Shown: positions 23,604 through 35,244 of the stretch, piece after piece
How positions within the stretch are numbered: the first letter of the stretch is position 1
Layout: every line of letters begins with the position of its first letter
Assembly (NCBI GenBank): GCA_015501075.1
Contig: JADNYJ010000028.1
Coordinates: 124,001 to 188,000, forward strand
Source of the DNA: Gymnopilus junonius
Taxonomy: Eukaryota > Basidiomycota > Agaricomycetes > Agaricales > Galerinaceae
Length of the DNA stretch: 64,000 bases
Direction of reading: 5' to 3'
Position numbers and translations under genes: made by a program
The notes under the pieces: generated by a model
What the model was told of the DNA's origin: nothing
What the model saw: only the letters and a program-made list of their open reading frames with translations
Database searches by the model: none

Positions 23604-25678
23604 ATGGACTACAGTCATGCCAACCGTCGACCTGCCTTGGCTGAGGTTGACAATTCCCGATTCTTGTAAGTGCCATTCAAAAGAACAAAGTTTCCAAAAT
23701 ATTAACCAACTCAAAATTCAGGCGGTTCCACGCTAAAGTCTGCATGGTTGCTGGCATAGGATTCTTTGCATCCGCGTCAGTTTTGACTTATTTGAAATAC
23801 TGTGCTGCAAACGATTTATGAACGTTGCCCAGCTACAACATCTTGGCCATCGGCATTGCTTCAACGATGTTAGGATATGTGTATGGTGAATGCAGCACCT
23901 CTCAGACCGTCGGTGCGTCTTGTTTTCAAATAATTTGGTGCATATTCTTATAGAAACGTCTGTAGACCCGACCATAAGAAGCCTAAAAACAACACAAGAC
24001 CTTGCTTTGAAAGTGGCCGCCCCAATTGGCACTGTAATTGGTCAAATTCTGTTTGGTTGGCTAGCAGATGTCCTGGGTCGCAAGAGGATGTGTAGGCTAT
24101 CCTATCATTTTACTGTCCCCGTATGAGAACTTAGGCTATGCACCCAGATGGTATAGAAATGATCATCATAATCGTCGCCACCTTTGCGCAGACCTTGGTG
24201 CCCAGAATAGCCACAGCCTCAACTATGGTGGCTGTGCTAGGCGTCTTTCGGTTTATTGCAGGTAACACCTCCTCTTTTCTTTCCAATTGCTAATAACTGT
24301 TTAGGTTGGATTGGGGATCGGGGGGATTACCCTTTAAGTGCCGTTATCACTTCGGAATTCGCTCCTACAAGATTTCGAGGACGCATGGTGGCAGTCGTTT
24401 TTGGATGCCAAGGATTGGCCTCTTTAATGGCTTCTTTAGCCCCCTTCGTTCTCATAGCCGCTTATAAGACATCCATATTAAAGTCGATTGGGGCTCAGGA
24501 TGGGAAAGAATTGGCTTACATCGATGCTATGTGGCGTATAGTCATCGAACTTGGTGTCATTCCCTCATGCATTGCTCTCTACTCTCGATTAACCATTCCG
24601 GAAACCTATCGCTTTACCATGGATGTTCAACGCAACATTGCAGAAGCTATTAAAGACATCGGGACCTCTCTGGATGGAACTTCGTGTGGACCTGGGATGA
24701 CCGTAATCTCCCACAATGATACCGTCCCCGTAGCAAGCTGGGAAGACCTAAGGCTGTATTTTAGTCAGTTCCAGCATTTCAAGGCCCTGTTCGGCACTGC
24801 ATATTCGTGGTTTGCCCTCGACGTCAGTGGAAATTTTTTCTCTTTATTTGTCTACTAAATTCTCTGTTGACAGGTTGCCTTTTATACACTTAATCTCAAT
24901 TCCCCAATTATCCTGGAAAATATAGCTTTCGGGAAAGGCACAGATTATCAAGACCAACTTTCTAGCTGTGATATGACAGACCCAGGAATTTTTCACGTCT
25001 TGATCACTAGCAGTCGGGGAAGCCTGATCTTGGCTGCAGCGGCGTCACTTCCTGGATACCTGTTCTCAATAGGGCTGATTGATTTCTGGGGACGGAAACC
25101 TATTCAGCACATGGGGTTCATCGTCTTGACTATCCTTTTTATGATCATGGGTATGTTGTCATCTCCCTTCCCAACCTATGCCCTAACTTTGAATATTAGG
25201 TTTTGCGTACACGATCTTAGACTCAACGGCATGACGTGGTTCGCGATTCTCTATTCCCTCGCCACATTCTTTCAGAATTTTGGTCCAAATACGACGACGT
25301 TTGTCGTACCGGCAGAACTTTTTCCAACGAGATATCGAGCGACAGCTTATGGAATTTGTGCTGCCTGTGGTAAGCTGGGAGCCATCGTTGCGCAGATTGG
25401 ATTTAGCTCCATCCAAGTCAACAACAACGATAATAACAAAGATAACACGGAGTCTGTTAAGAAAATGTGAGTGAATTTTATGCAGAGCTTCTTTCTAGAA
25501 GATCCTCACGAAGATAAACCATGGTCACAGCCTTCAGCTTATCGCCTTTTTCATGCTCAGTGGAGTTTTCTCGACATTTCTTCTCCCAGAAACAAAGGGT
25601 AAAAGTTTAGAGGACCTTGCAGGAGAAAAGGAACTTGAGGAATCTCATGAAGAGCACATTCCTTTAATTCAACGCTGA
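23604..25678 (+). CDS. PHO84-like inorganic phosphate permease (one frame break)
   Basis: A major facilitator of the fungal phosphate:H+ symporter group. Joined exons give MDYSHANRRPALAEVDNSRF, RFHAKVCMVAGIGFFASAYN, ILAIGIASTMLGYVYG, QDLALKVAAPIGTVIGQILF, GWLADVLGRKRMYGIEMIII, GDYPLSAVITSEFAPTRFRG, MWRIVIELGVIPSCIALYSR, LTIPETYRFTMDVQRNIAEA, ALFGTAYSWFALDVAFYTLN, PGYLFSIGLIDFWGRKPIQH, FFQNFGPNTTTFVVPAELFP and LLPETKGKSLEDLAGEKELEE, the canonical Pho84 order. Two points are odd. The motif usually read as GVGIGGDYPLS is GWIGDRGDYPLS here. After a 49-nt intron the exon reads GFAYTILDSTA and then stops; one added base in the AA pair at 25225-25226 restores frame with the downstream ILYSLATFFQNFGPN block. 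If the intron is retained the frame stays open, so a continuous reading also exists. Confidence 0.82.
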
Positions 25679-26231
25679 TCCAATCGCAAGGATTATTTAT
25701 CTACTCTATTACTTATTATTGCCTACTGTATTTCTAGGATTTCGCTCCTGATACATACTAGCATGAGAGTATAATACCTGCATAGTAATTGTATCCTGTA
25801 GAATGCATATCTTGTTAGTAAATCTGAACCAGGGACTATATTTAAGTGGTTCAACACCCGCCTTCGTTTGCGAGTCCAGAATTTTTTCCGACTTACCCAC
25901 CGGTTGCTAATTGTAGTAACTAGTACGCCTTCCAAATATGGGGCATAGCCGAGTTAGGAGATTTCTTTTGCAGATGTGCAGTACCCAAAAGACGGTATCT
26001 TGAATTCTTTTTGATTTCCAAGTTCAAAACTATTTGCTCCACAAAATTGTGTCGATTATTTCAGTCTCGCTCCTTCAAGCTTCTACTTCTGATTGGTAGC
26101 ATACGTAGCAAACAATTGGCCATTGGATGTAGGCGAACCCCACTCTGTCCCTTAAAGGGACCCTGTGCTGGAATCATCATTATCTGTCATATCCAATCTT
26201 GGATGTAAAAATTGTGTGAAATTTTCTAGAG
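25679..26231. other. Intergenic region, nothing recognised
   Basis: AT-rich sequence after the PHO84-like stop and before the BTB relic. No open frame of interest. Confidence 0.4.
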
Positions 26232-26801
26232 ACCTTGAACGAAGCGTTTCGGGAGAGTAAATGACAAGCTGCTTTGTTCATGAGGTCGGGATGGTCATGC
26301 TTCAAACACCTCCGTTGCCTGATCAGGACGAAACTCGCTTACCATCATGAAATGATGAGCAAACTATCAAGAATAAAGATAAGAGGTAATATGTATACAC
26401 ACCTCAAGTGTACTCCGCAAGTCTTCATAGCCGAAAAATCTCATACTTCCCCACCGCTTCTGCAACTGCCGCCCACATTCAAAGGTGAGTTCAGAAAGCG
26501 TTGGACGTCTTTGTGGATAGATGAATTTGAAGATGACTTCGAGGACACTTAGGGGTTCAGTAAGGCCCGCGATTTCATCTCTCGCGCTAAATTCTGGGCC
26601 CGGAAATGCACCTGTTATTGATTCGAGGTTCTTCCAGTGGACGTAGAATAGAACGCCATCCGAGGATTGGTTGTGAGGTCAGAGTCATTGGCGCAGACTG
26701 TTAAAAAAAGATGCCATGAGTATGAAGATATTACTGCAGTTCGAACTGAATTGCGCGTGTGTGCTCGGTGCGATAGCTGATGAGCTTTCGTCAACATCCA
26801 T
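26232..26801 (-). pseudogene. BTB/POZ protein relic, copy 3
   Basis: Reading leftwards from 26801 the sequence gives MDVDESSSAIAPSTHAQ, then after an intron-like gap blocks that match the BTB copy at 37 kb: QSSDGVLFYVHWKNLESITG, AFPGPEFSARDE, LTEPLSVLEVIFKFIYPQ and RRPTLSELTFE. Frames change at least twice and in-frame stops occur after the BTB core. The core is that of basidiomycete BTB/POZ proteins with the pattern SSDGV.F.VH..NLE...G.FP. It is inactive as it stands. Confidence 0.65.
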
Positions 26802-26990
26802 ATCATTGATAGAGAATATTCTGTGTCTGGTATGCTGAGATTGCCTTCGAATTTTGCTGATTGAAACCTGGAGGTGTAAAAAAAAAAGTTTGAACTTCGA
26901 AATTCGAAGTTCAACTGTTGGTTACGAGTGCAACGGCGAAGGCCGATCAAATTCGAGCGTCAGCTCTGGCAGAAACTGACTAGGATAAAT
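26802..26990 (-). repeat. Duplicated 5' region of BTB copies, inverted relative to 36.5 kb
   Basis: Together with 26.72-26.80 kb, the reverse complement of this stretch matches 36510..36780 base by base over long runs, including TTTGATCGGCC, GCACTCGT, the TTCGAAATTCGAAGTTC palindrome (about 26891-26910) and TTTACACCTCCAGGTTTCAATC. The repeat runs into the first exon of both copies. Confidence 0.75.
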
Positions 26991-27033
26991 TCGAAATCTC
27001 TTTCTTGAAGTTGTCCGATCCCAGCACCCACAC

Positions 27034-27346
27034 CATGAAGCTTTGCGCCTTTGACAACAGAAAAGAGCGAACATGTAAGATGGAGCCCGAGGTTGCCAGT
27101 TATGGCCTGTGCTTCTGCCCAGCCGACCTGAATATGGCCAACTATATGAATGGCGATAGGATCATCGCCCTCGATTTCGGAGCCACCTGCTTCCTGCTAC
27201 CCTCCTTCTTCACCTTCGTGCTTCACAAGGAAGACACTGATCTTACCCAGCTCATCGTTAAAAAAGTCAAGTATGCAACATCGACAGAGGTTGATGCAAT
27301 GTTGACAACCTCCCTCGCTTTAGTCCCGTTCAGGACTCGTCGGTGA
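27034..27346 (+). pseudogene. Aminoglycoside-phosphotransferase-like kinase fragment
   Basis: A 103-residue open frame with GLCFCPADLNMANYM followed by DRIIALDFGATCFLLPSFF. This is the pattern of the catalytic loop and metal-binding Asp (IDFG/LDFG) of APH/choline-kinase-fold proteins common in Agaricomycetes. Only the C-terminal lobe is present, the N-terminal lobe is absent upstream, and the His usual before the catalytic Asp is replaced. Most likely a gene fragment left by duplication. Confidence 0.5.
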
Positions 27347-27419
27347 GCAGATCTCCTTGCTTTCTTTTATTTTCGTTGCCTCTCATCCCTTTACAACAAA
27401 TTTGACTTCAACGTGCTGC

Positions 27420-27890
27420 ACAGGTGTTCCGCACGAGCTCAAGTTCAGGAGCAAGTAAAACCGGCGGCCCATAAGAGTACCCCAGTCTGCTGAATCGCCA
27501 TTGCAATGAGCATAGCTTTTTGGATGTAGTACACAGCGCAGAATGCTCACCGACAAAGATAAATGCTGGTCACACCTGCCCATTATTTCCATCATTCCAC
27601 TAGGCAGTACAAGGAGAAAAGGCGGCCAGGACAATCGATAGTGGAACCACGTTCGTCTTTCACCCTCTCTGCGGAGTTCTTAAAAGTTACTTATGGATTA
27701 TTTTCATCCAGCATTTCTTCTGTCCCAGAAACACATGCGTAATGCTGATGAAGGGCAGGGAAAGGCTCACTGAACTAACAGAAGTGCCCGCATCTGGCAA
27801 CTTCAGGGCCATGGCACCTAACCTAGCTCCAGTTTCTGCTGATGATGACATTTACCGTTTTTTTGTCGTCGCCATCTAAGGGAGCTGCAT
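27420..27890 (+). pseudogene. Truncated inverted copy of the unknown gene at 38.6-39.6 kb
   Basis: The plus strand here matches the reverse complement of 38612..39090. Shared blocks encode LTDKDKCWSHLPIISIIP, then, after a deletion, the GGCCAGGACAATCGATA run, the CACGTTCGTCTTTCACCCT intron start, and a last exon FF.PRNTCVMLMKGRERLTE ending in IYRFFVVAI and a stop. The middle exon is largely missing and the 5' Pro-rich exon is absent. Confidence 0.7.
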
Positions 27891-28868
27891 ATTCTAGTGA
27901 CAGTCGCAAGGCGCTGAGGACACAAACGATAGATAGTGAAAGGTTCGAGTCGCCAAGGTCAAATTCCTTGATAAGGTGTGCTGCCTAGGAGAGATTAATT
28001 TGAAGTAGGATAATTATAGTACACATTAATTTACATACCTTCTGTGCCTTCCCGACTCCTGAGCCTTGAACTTCCGATTGCAACCTTTGTATTTCGGCAT
28101 ATGAAAAATTACCGAGCAGTTCATCGTGATTAATTTGTTGCCCATACTGAACTGGCTAACCCAACGAACTGTCTATTTATTTATATGTATCTCTCGCTCC
28201 AAACTTAGTTGTTTCATATGGGAAGTAGAAGGCTAGCGCTCTCGAAAAGCAAAGCTTACTGTATGCGACCCTGTAGCTGACCAACCCGACCAACTGGCCA
28301 TTTTGACTATTGCACGAGTTCTTGGTTAATTTCTGTACTCTTTTTTGTACTGTAAGCTTGAGCCGTTCAAGTGCAACCTGCAATCCAATTTTCGAGGATG
28401 TAATCCATGTGGATAAAGAACAAAAATGAAAACAAGTGAAGGAATTTGATGACATCATTAATTTGTTAAGCTAAATATAACTGCTGCTACTCTTTGCGAC
28501 CACCCTCCAAGAAAAAGCTCTTTTTATTGCAAATTTTCAGGTAAACTTGCACCGGATTAGTATGCTGGGATTTCCGGGATCCAGATTTACTGAGTGCATG
28601 GCCCATCCCAGCCATTTCAGGGGTGGCCGGTTTCCCCGGGGCCCTAATAACTAAATTTGGACACCCACCTCAAGAAAAATTTGGTGCCCACCACCCAGGT
28701 GACTAGAATTCATAAAGGTCAGAATAACGCTAGCTAAGACATATTTCTCCATGATTATAAGGTTTCTTTAAGCAGACTGTAGTTATGCGGAACGAAATCT
28801 TATCGCAATCGAGATTGGTTGGATCGGGGTCACATACAATATAAGAACAAATTCGCTTTGGAGGTATC
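27891..28868. other. Intergenic region, AT-rich
   Basis: A 93-codon minus-strand frame at 28177..28458 matches nothing I know. The rest shows no coding signal. Confidence 0.4.
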
Positions 28869-28948
28869 GTTGGTATCGATTAGGGGTTAAATCACCTCGT
28901 TGTGGTAGTCGTTCCGAGGAGCCGCTGGTTCGATTCCAGCTACCGACA
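28869..28948 (+). tRNA. tRNA-His (GTG) with an 8-nt intron
   Basis: Acceptor stem GTTGGTA (28869-28875) pairs with TACCGAC (28941-28947), with one G-T wobble, followed by A73. The D stem GATT/AATC closes an AGGGGTTA loop. The anticodon stem CCTCG/CGAGG (28895-28899, 28915-28919) holds TTGTGG, so the anticodon is GTG at 28902-28904. Eight extra bases (28906-28913) sit just 3' of position 37, where eukaryotic tRNA introns lie. The T arm GCTGG-TTCGATT-CCAGC is perfect. The anticodon arm strongly resembles yeast tRNA-His. Confidence 0.85.
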
Positions 28949-29241
28949 CGTAAGGGAAATATTTATCTGTTTTTGTTTTACCTACAATTGGTCTTCCGAT
29001 CAAAGTGTATGGGGTGTTTGCAGAGACAAAAATTGCAACGAGCAAGAACGGGAAAAGTAGAATCAAATGGGATAATTTATTTCAACACAAGTAAGTAAAA
29101 AGAACCCAGAGGCTTTTTTCTCTTTTCCCCTCGAAACCCAATGACATACAAAAAAAAGGCAAGTAAAGCCTGCATGCATGACTGTACTTAAGGAGAGAAA
29201 TGTGTACCAAAAGGACTAAAAGTAATCACTTTCACGAGTCG

Positions 29242-32200
29242 TTATTCGTCACCTTCATCGTCACCTTCATCCATCGCATCATCCGCTGCAGCACCACTCT
29301 TGGCAGCACCCTGATTCGGTCTCTGCATTCCATTCCTCTCAACAGCATCCAAATCCTTCTCCAAATCACACTTTTCCTCCTCCGCTGCTGCTGCTGCTGC
29401 TGCCTCCGCCTCCTCTTCGCCCTGCACATCCTCCCTGACATCCTCATCCTCCATCATCCCCTCGTTCCGCTGCTTACCCGTCCTCACCCTCAACCTCGCC
29501 ACCTCCCTCCTCAGCTTCTCAACCTCCTCGTCCCTCCTCTCCACGCGGCCTTTCAAGATCCGGATATATTCATTCCCGCATATGAGCAGCTGGAGCTTAC
29601 TCACGCCTTTATTGGGACCTTCCCCGCCTGCTTTGGGCGGCCCGCGCGGGGGGAGGGCACCAGGGAGTAAAGGGGTGGTGGGGTGGAATAAGGGCGAGGT
29701 GATAGCGCTTGGATCGGCATCGGCGTCGTTGGGGAGCGCGATGGGCGGGAGCAGCGTGCGCAGGTCGTCAAAGGTCGTTTTGAGCGAGTCGCGTCGCTTT
29801 TGCTCGGCCGCTTTATGTGATGTTTTGCGGATGTGTATGGTTGGTCCTCCTCCTCCGTTGTTGTTGTTGTTGTTATTCGAGGTGGATCCTGAGCCGGTGG
29901 GGACGGGCAAAGCGTGAGGTGTGTTTGGTGTGGATGTGCTCATGGGAGATGTCGGATCCATGTTGGGCGTCAATGCGCTTGCTAAAATAAGCGGAAAAAA
30001 AATATCATTACATCAATGTTGGTTCCAACAAAGAAAGGAGAGAGTAACAAGACATACCTGGCAACAAAGGCTTCAAACTCGGACTGACCAGACTACCAGC
30101 AGCAGCCGACCGTCTGGTACTCATCCTGCCGCTTCTAGTCGTCACCGTCGTACCAGCACCAGCAGCTGTACCCGACGACACATCCTTGGCTCCTTTCCCG
30201 CCAGCTGACGCACTTGCAGCACTTTCTTTCCTCGTGCTCTTCCTCGTCGTCGCAGGCGCAGCAGAATTATTCGTATTGCCCGAGTTTGATGACGAAGACG
30301 CAGCGTTGGCGTGAACGCCTGCACTTGAAGATGCCGAAGTGGAGCCTAACCGCCTATTGGCACCGCCGCCAACAGAAGACGACCCGCTGATTCCTAACCG
30401 GCCGAGGTTCATGATGCTCGCTGGTGTGACGGGCATTAAAGGCTGCTGCTGCTGTTGGAGTTGCTGGTGCTGTCTCGCAGTGTTGCTGGAGTGTAACGAA
30501 GGCGGGAGGAGGTTGAGAGGATGTTGGCCTTGACCTTGACCTTGACTTGAGCCTTGCTGGCCATGCTGCTGTTGTTGCTGCTGAGGATGTGAATGAGAAT
30601 GAGGGTGGTCCTGTTGCTGCTGGTGCTGTTGCTGAGAAGCACCAGCAGCGCCACCCCCAAAATCCATCCCACTCATATCCATCATCGGCAGCCCACCAAA
30701 CGACGCTGGCTCATCCCGCCCATACCTCCCATGCCCTCCATACCCATACTCCCCATCCCGCCCATGCCGCTCATATGGGGCATGCCACTCATGCCGCTCA
30801 TATTACCCATGGTCATGTCCATATCCATATCCATCCCATTCATGTTCATGTTCATATTCATCCCGTTCATCCCACTCATACCCCCCATGGGCATGTCCAT
30901 ATTCAACCCACCCATGCCCAGACCCATATCGCCCAGATTCATCCCATTCATGCCACCCATATTGCTGACGTTCACCCCCATAGGACCCATACCGTGCATC
31001 ATCCCGAATCCCATATTACTCATATCACCCATACCCTCCATCATCCCGCCCATCCCACCCATATCCACGTCCTCCGAGGTGTTGGTGTTTCCCGCACCAG
31101 AGCCAGAGATGGACGCGGGTAACGGTGGTGGCGGCATCGACCTATCAACACCCCCACTCCCACTCCCACTCCCACTCCCACCCCGCCAGGATCACTCTCC
31201 AAATTCAAATCCACCGGACTCGGACTATCATGCACACCCTCCAACATAGACGACACAGCAGGATTACCCCTCCGCGACCTGCCCATCCCCGTACCACCAC
31301 CCATCCCCCCGGGGCCACCACTCCCAAAACTCGCAGGCGTCATGCCCATGCCCATACCTAAAGCAGACATGGCCATCGCGCTGCTCGGCGTGCTCCTGAG
31401 CAGGGGCGTCGAGTTGGTCGAGCGCGAGCCGCGGTAGGATGAGGTCGAGGCAGAGGCAGAGGCGCGTCGCGAGACGGAGGTGCTGGAGGAGGAGCTCCTG
31501 CTGCGCGTGCTTTGGGATATGTTTGGGTTTGGGTTGGTGGTGTTTGGATTTTGGCGTTGCTGCGGGGTGGTTGAGGTGTTGGAGATGGAGGTGTTTGGAT
31601 TTGAATCCGAGTTCGGATTTGAAGAAAAGCTATTGTTGATGAAAGTGGCTGACGGAGGGGCGCCATTTAAAGGATTGGGCGAGGGCGACGCAGACCCGGA
31701 CATCGATCCAGATCCAGCAGAGGAAGACGGAGGGGGCGGCGGCGGCGGCGCGGCTTGATTCATATTACTGGCATCGCCCTCTTTGTCCCCTGCTCCTCCT
31801 GCAGACAGAGGTGGCGGCGGCGGCGGTAGTGGTGGTGGTGTACCACCCTTTACACTCCCGCTCGCACTGGCACTCTCCAGCGCCAAAGGAGACGTCGACC
31901 CGCTCTTCCTCTCCCTTTCCAATCTTTCCCTCTCCGCCTTATCCCTTTCCTCTCCTTATCCTTTTCCTTCCCAAAAGCACCACCCCCACCCCCAACCACA
32001 GCCATACTCATCCCCAACGTAGGTCTGATCGCCGGACTCTGCTTCTTCCGCGCACTACCGCCCTCATCCCCCGAGCTAGACGCGGTGCGCTTGTTCCCGC
32101 TCGTCGTGCTGGTGCCTGAGCGGTGCTTCGTGTTGGAGGGCCCGGACGCAGACGCAGTCATACCGGAAGTTGGATTTGGATTTGGATTGGACGAAGACGA

Positions 32201-34410
32201 AGACGAGGAGGTGGTAGGATGCGCGCCTAACCACGGACTCGTCAAAGGTGAAATATCCTGATCCAGGATCTGCATGTGATGTTGATGCTGGTGTGGGTGT
32301 TGGTGTAACAAATGCAACGAATGCTGGGGTACATCCCTCCTCCTCCTCCTCCTACTAGATGGCCCAAAGGAATCGGACTCGCAGTAACACTATGGCTCCC
32401 CTGCCTATGCCCACTCAAACTCATCCTCCTCTGCATCTGCATCTGCGAATGATGCTCATCGAGCGGTAAACCCGCCGGACCGAGTGTGAGGCCCGGCACG
32501 CCTCCATTACCACCACCACCACCGCCACCGCCATTACCGGGAAGGACAGTCGGACCCGTATATATCTGGAACGCGATACTCTCCGGTGCAGAATGCGGCG
32601 CCGAGATGGATCCTGAGCCCGTGCTGCCGCTGCCGCTGCCCTGGAGCCTATGTTGGTGTCCATGTCCATGTCCATGCGGGTGTTGGGGGTGCGCGGGAAG
32701 TTGGAAATGACCTGGATATCCCTGCATCTGGTGTTGTCCCTGGTGCTGACGCAAATTCTGATTCTGGCTCAGAGTTTGTCCGAAAGGATTAGGAGAGGAC
32801 ATGACACCCCCCGCCCCGCCTCCTACAGCATGGTGCATTGGCGACGAAGGATGATGCATGGGGGAATATATTGGTGAGGACTGTCCTTGGCCTTGGGTGT
32901 GGGTTGAGACTGGTGTGGGTGCTGAGACTGGAAAGAAGCAGGCGAAGGAGGGTACGGAGACCTCTGCTGCTGCTGCTGATGTTGATGTGCATTAGCATTC
33001 GCATTGGCAAGAGCTTGCAATTGGCGCTGCAAGCTCAAATTCGACGTCGACCCAGACCGGGTATGCCCAGTCCCATTCGTGTTGTTCCGCTGTTACCGCC
33101 ATTGATACTTGCACTGCCATCCAGCATAGGCGAGGAGCCCTGCATCTGATTCTGATTCCGAGTCTGCGGCGTCGGGGTCGACGAGGAAGAGGACGTCGGA
33201 TTTTGGAGTTGATCTGATTCTGATTGGATTTTGACTTGGAGTAGAAGGGGACGGGGAGGGCATTAGGGCGTGTGGGAGGGGGTCCATGGTGAAATTAGCT
33301 GGGGAGAGAAAGTCGAGGGGCGGGCGTTGGGGGCGGATTTCGCCAGAGGGGGCTTGTAAAGCAGAAAGTCAGTCAGTTACATCCGTCGAATAGTTTCAGT
33401 CTAGAGCCAAAAAAGGGAAGTAGAAAGGGAAGCAGGAAGCAAAGAAAATGGAATAGGGATAGAGAACAAAGAGAGAAATAGAAGAAGGGGTGTGGCCCAA
33501 GGAGGGAGGAAAGACGCGAAGAATCGGACGCGGTAAGGCGTTAGAAGTCAGAAGGGGTCGGTTCGTCGTCTGAACGGTAGGTATCCCCGATCGAAGCCAT
33601 GGCAGCAACGAGGACAAAGAGGGAATATTGCCCTGTCCTATCCTATCCTCCCATGCCTACGCCCAAGCGTAATGCGTAATGCGTGTGGATTACAATAGTA
33701 ACAGCCGGCATTGGAAAAATGGACGGTCATTTGAAATGACAAGAAATAGGAGCTGTACGAAATGGAAAAAAATTTTGGGTAAAACTGAAAACATACCAGG
33801 TGTAGGCAGACCGCTGTACTGATCGCCAGATGCTGAGCCTTGCCGTGAAGGATCAAGGAGGGGAGTGGTGGGCAATATACCGGGGGATTGACCACTGATA
33901 AGCGCAATCTATCACACATAACAATCAGCATGGGGCTCCACACAGCAAAAAAAAAAAGAAAAGCGCACCTGCTGTTGGAATATCTGTTCTGAAGCTGCTG
34001 GAGCTGTTGCAGCTGGGACAGCCTTATCTGCTGTTCGAGAAGCTGGGGGTTGTACGCGGAGCCCGAGGGGCCTGTACCAGCAGCACTTCCCGCCGCGGTC
34101 CCACCCGAACCAGAAGCGCCAGCGCCAGCAGCTGCAGCAGCAGACTGAGCCGCGAGCTGCTGCTGCTGAATATACTGCTCTCCTGCATCTGCACGAGATT
34201 GTTGAGCAGGCTCATCGTGAGCTGGGCATTGGGGATCTGAGGCGTTGTGCCGGGCCGGTTGCTGTCGGCGAAGGAGAGCCAGTCGTGGCGGTGTTGGATG
34301 GGCCGGCGGTGGGGGTGGCTGCATTGAGAGAAAGGGGAGAAGATATTGGATAGTTGTTGGTCTGGCGGCAGGAGAGAGGCGAGAAAGTCTCTCTGCGATT
34401 GAGAGTCCAT
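29242..34410 (-). CDS. Giant low-complexity bHLH-zipper transcription factor (many one-base frame breaks)
   Basis: Four inferred exons: 34410..33969, 33907..33797, 33352..30058 and 29981..29242, with introns of 61, 444 and 76 nt. The last exon holds a basic region (RKTSHKAAEQKRRDSLKTTF), helix 1 (FDDLRTLLPPI), an unusually long loop of about 50 residues, helix 2 (VSKLQLLICGNEYIRILKGR) and a short zipper (VEKLRREVARLR), then an acidic tail. It would bind E-box DNA as a dimer. The roughly 1,200 residues before it are low complexity: Gln/Ala near the start (QYIQQQQLAAQSAAAAAG), His/Gln/Asn, Gly (GNGGGGGGGGNGG), Ser/Asn/Pro and a Met/Gly/Asn domain at about 30.7-31.1 kb. The frame changes at about ten places (for example about 32328, 31949, 31153 and 30708). 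Each is fixed by lengthening a short homopolymer by one base. I therefore annotate one gene, not several. An alternative is a recent pseudogene. Confidence 0.7.
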
Positions 34411-35244
34411 TGCGTTGTGGCAGCCAGGAGAGAGCCTTTGCTCAGGGACATCATTTTTCAAAGGATAATCTCTTTCGGATTCGGAGCTCCGGCCGTTCGG
34501 CCCGTCCCTTTCTTTCCTCTTTCCTTTCCGTTCGATCATTTTCATCCTTTTACCGGTGCCTTTATGGATCCTCGAGGCTGTCTTGCTGGACAAGGACTTC
34601 TGATAACGAAAATACCTCTCCTCTCCTGGTCCATCTCCCTAGCGCTCCAGAGCAGTCCTAATGCTAATTCCCACTCTTCACTACTATAAAAAGAGAATGG
34701 ACAGTCGATCATCCCCTTTGCCCACGCCTCACCCAATTCGCATTGTTCAACCACTCACCTGGGCGTCAGCTTCAAACCCACCTCAAAGCCAGCGTGAAAT
34801 CAAAGTACACATACGGTCATAATCCACGTGATAGTAGGATGTAACGCGTCTTCAATCTCATCAGGCTCATGACTGGAGTTTACGCGGTCAGGTTCAATAC
34901 CCGACTCGGAATATAATGGCAAGCTGTTCTCGCTTAGAATGTAAGTATGTCGAATACCAAGCTGGTTGATCTATGCCATACTTTCTGCTCTTCCTATAGC
35001 GCTCCTATCTGAAAAGGCGAATCACTCGTTCGTGAGTCGGCTTGGAACAAAAAGCGAGATCTACTCATTCACGCCTCGCCCAATGCACATCCTGCGCAAT
35101 TAAATCCCCAACAAACAGTGTCAGTGTCATTTCAATTGACAAGTGAAATTATAGATACACGTGATATTCGGAATAGATTTTTCTTCAAATTCTTGTCATT
35201 TAACATTCAAATCTTCCACCCTATCTTAACAGCAAACACCAAGC
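34411..35244. other. Promoter of the bHLH gene and intergenic DNA with a tRNA-like relic
   Basis: CT-rich 5'UTR-like sequence up to about 34700, then AT-rich DNA with the tRNA-like segment listed separately. No other feature was seen. Confidence 0.4.
34822..34912 (+). pseudogene. tRNA-like relic, possibly tRNA-Glu (CTC)
   Basis: A D-arm-like AGTAGGATGTAACGCG, an anticodon stem CTTCA/TGGAG holding ATCTCA (anticodon CTC) plus about 12 extra bases, and a T arm TCAGG-TTCAATA-CCCGA with one mismatch. The acceptor stem (ATCCACG with CTCGGAA) pairs at only about four of seven positions. Probably a decayed tRNA gene. Confidence 0.3.

Noticed and set aside
24100..24130. Apparent stop in the PHO84-like gene after RKRM
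   Set aside because: A GTAGGC..CACCCAG intron restores MYGIEMIIIIVATFAQ exactly in phase.
30682..32022. Several long overlapping frames on both strands in the 29.2-33 kb region
   Set aside because: Mirror images of repetitive code in the bHLH gene. Only the minus-strand chain leads through splice sites into a real domain.
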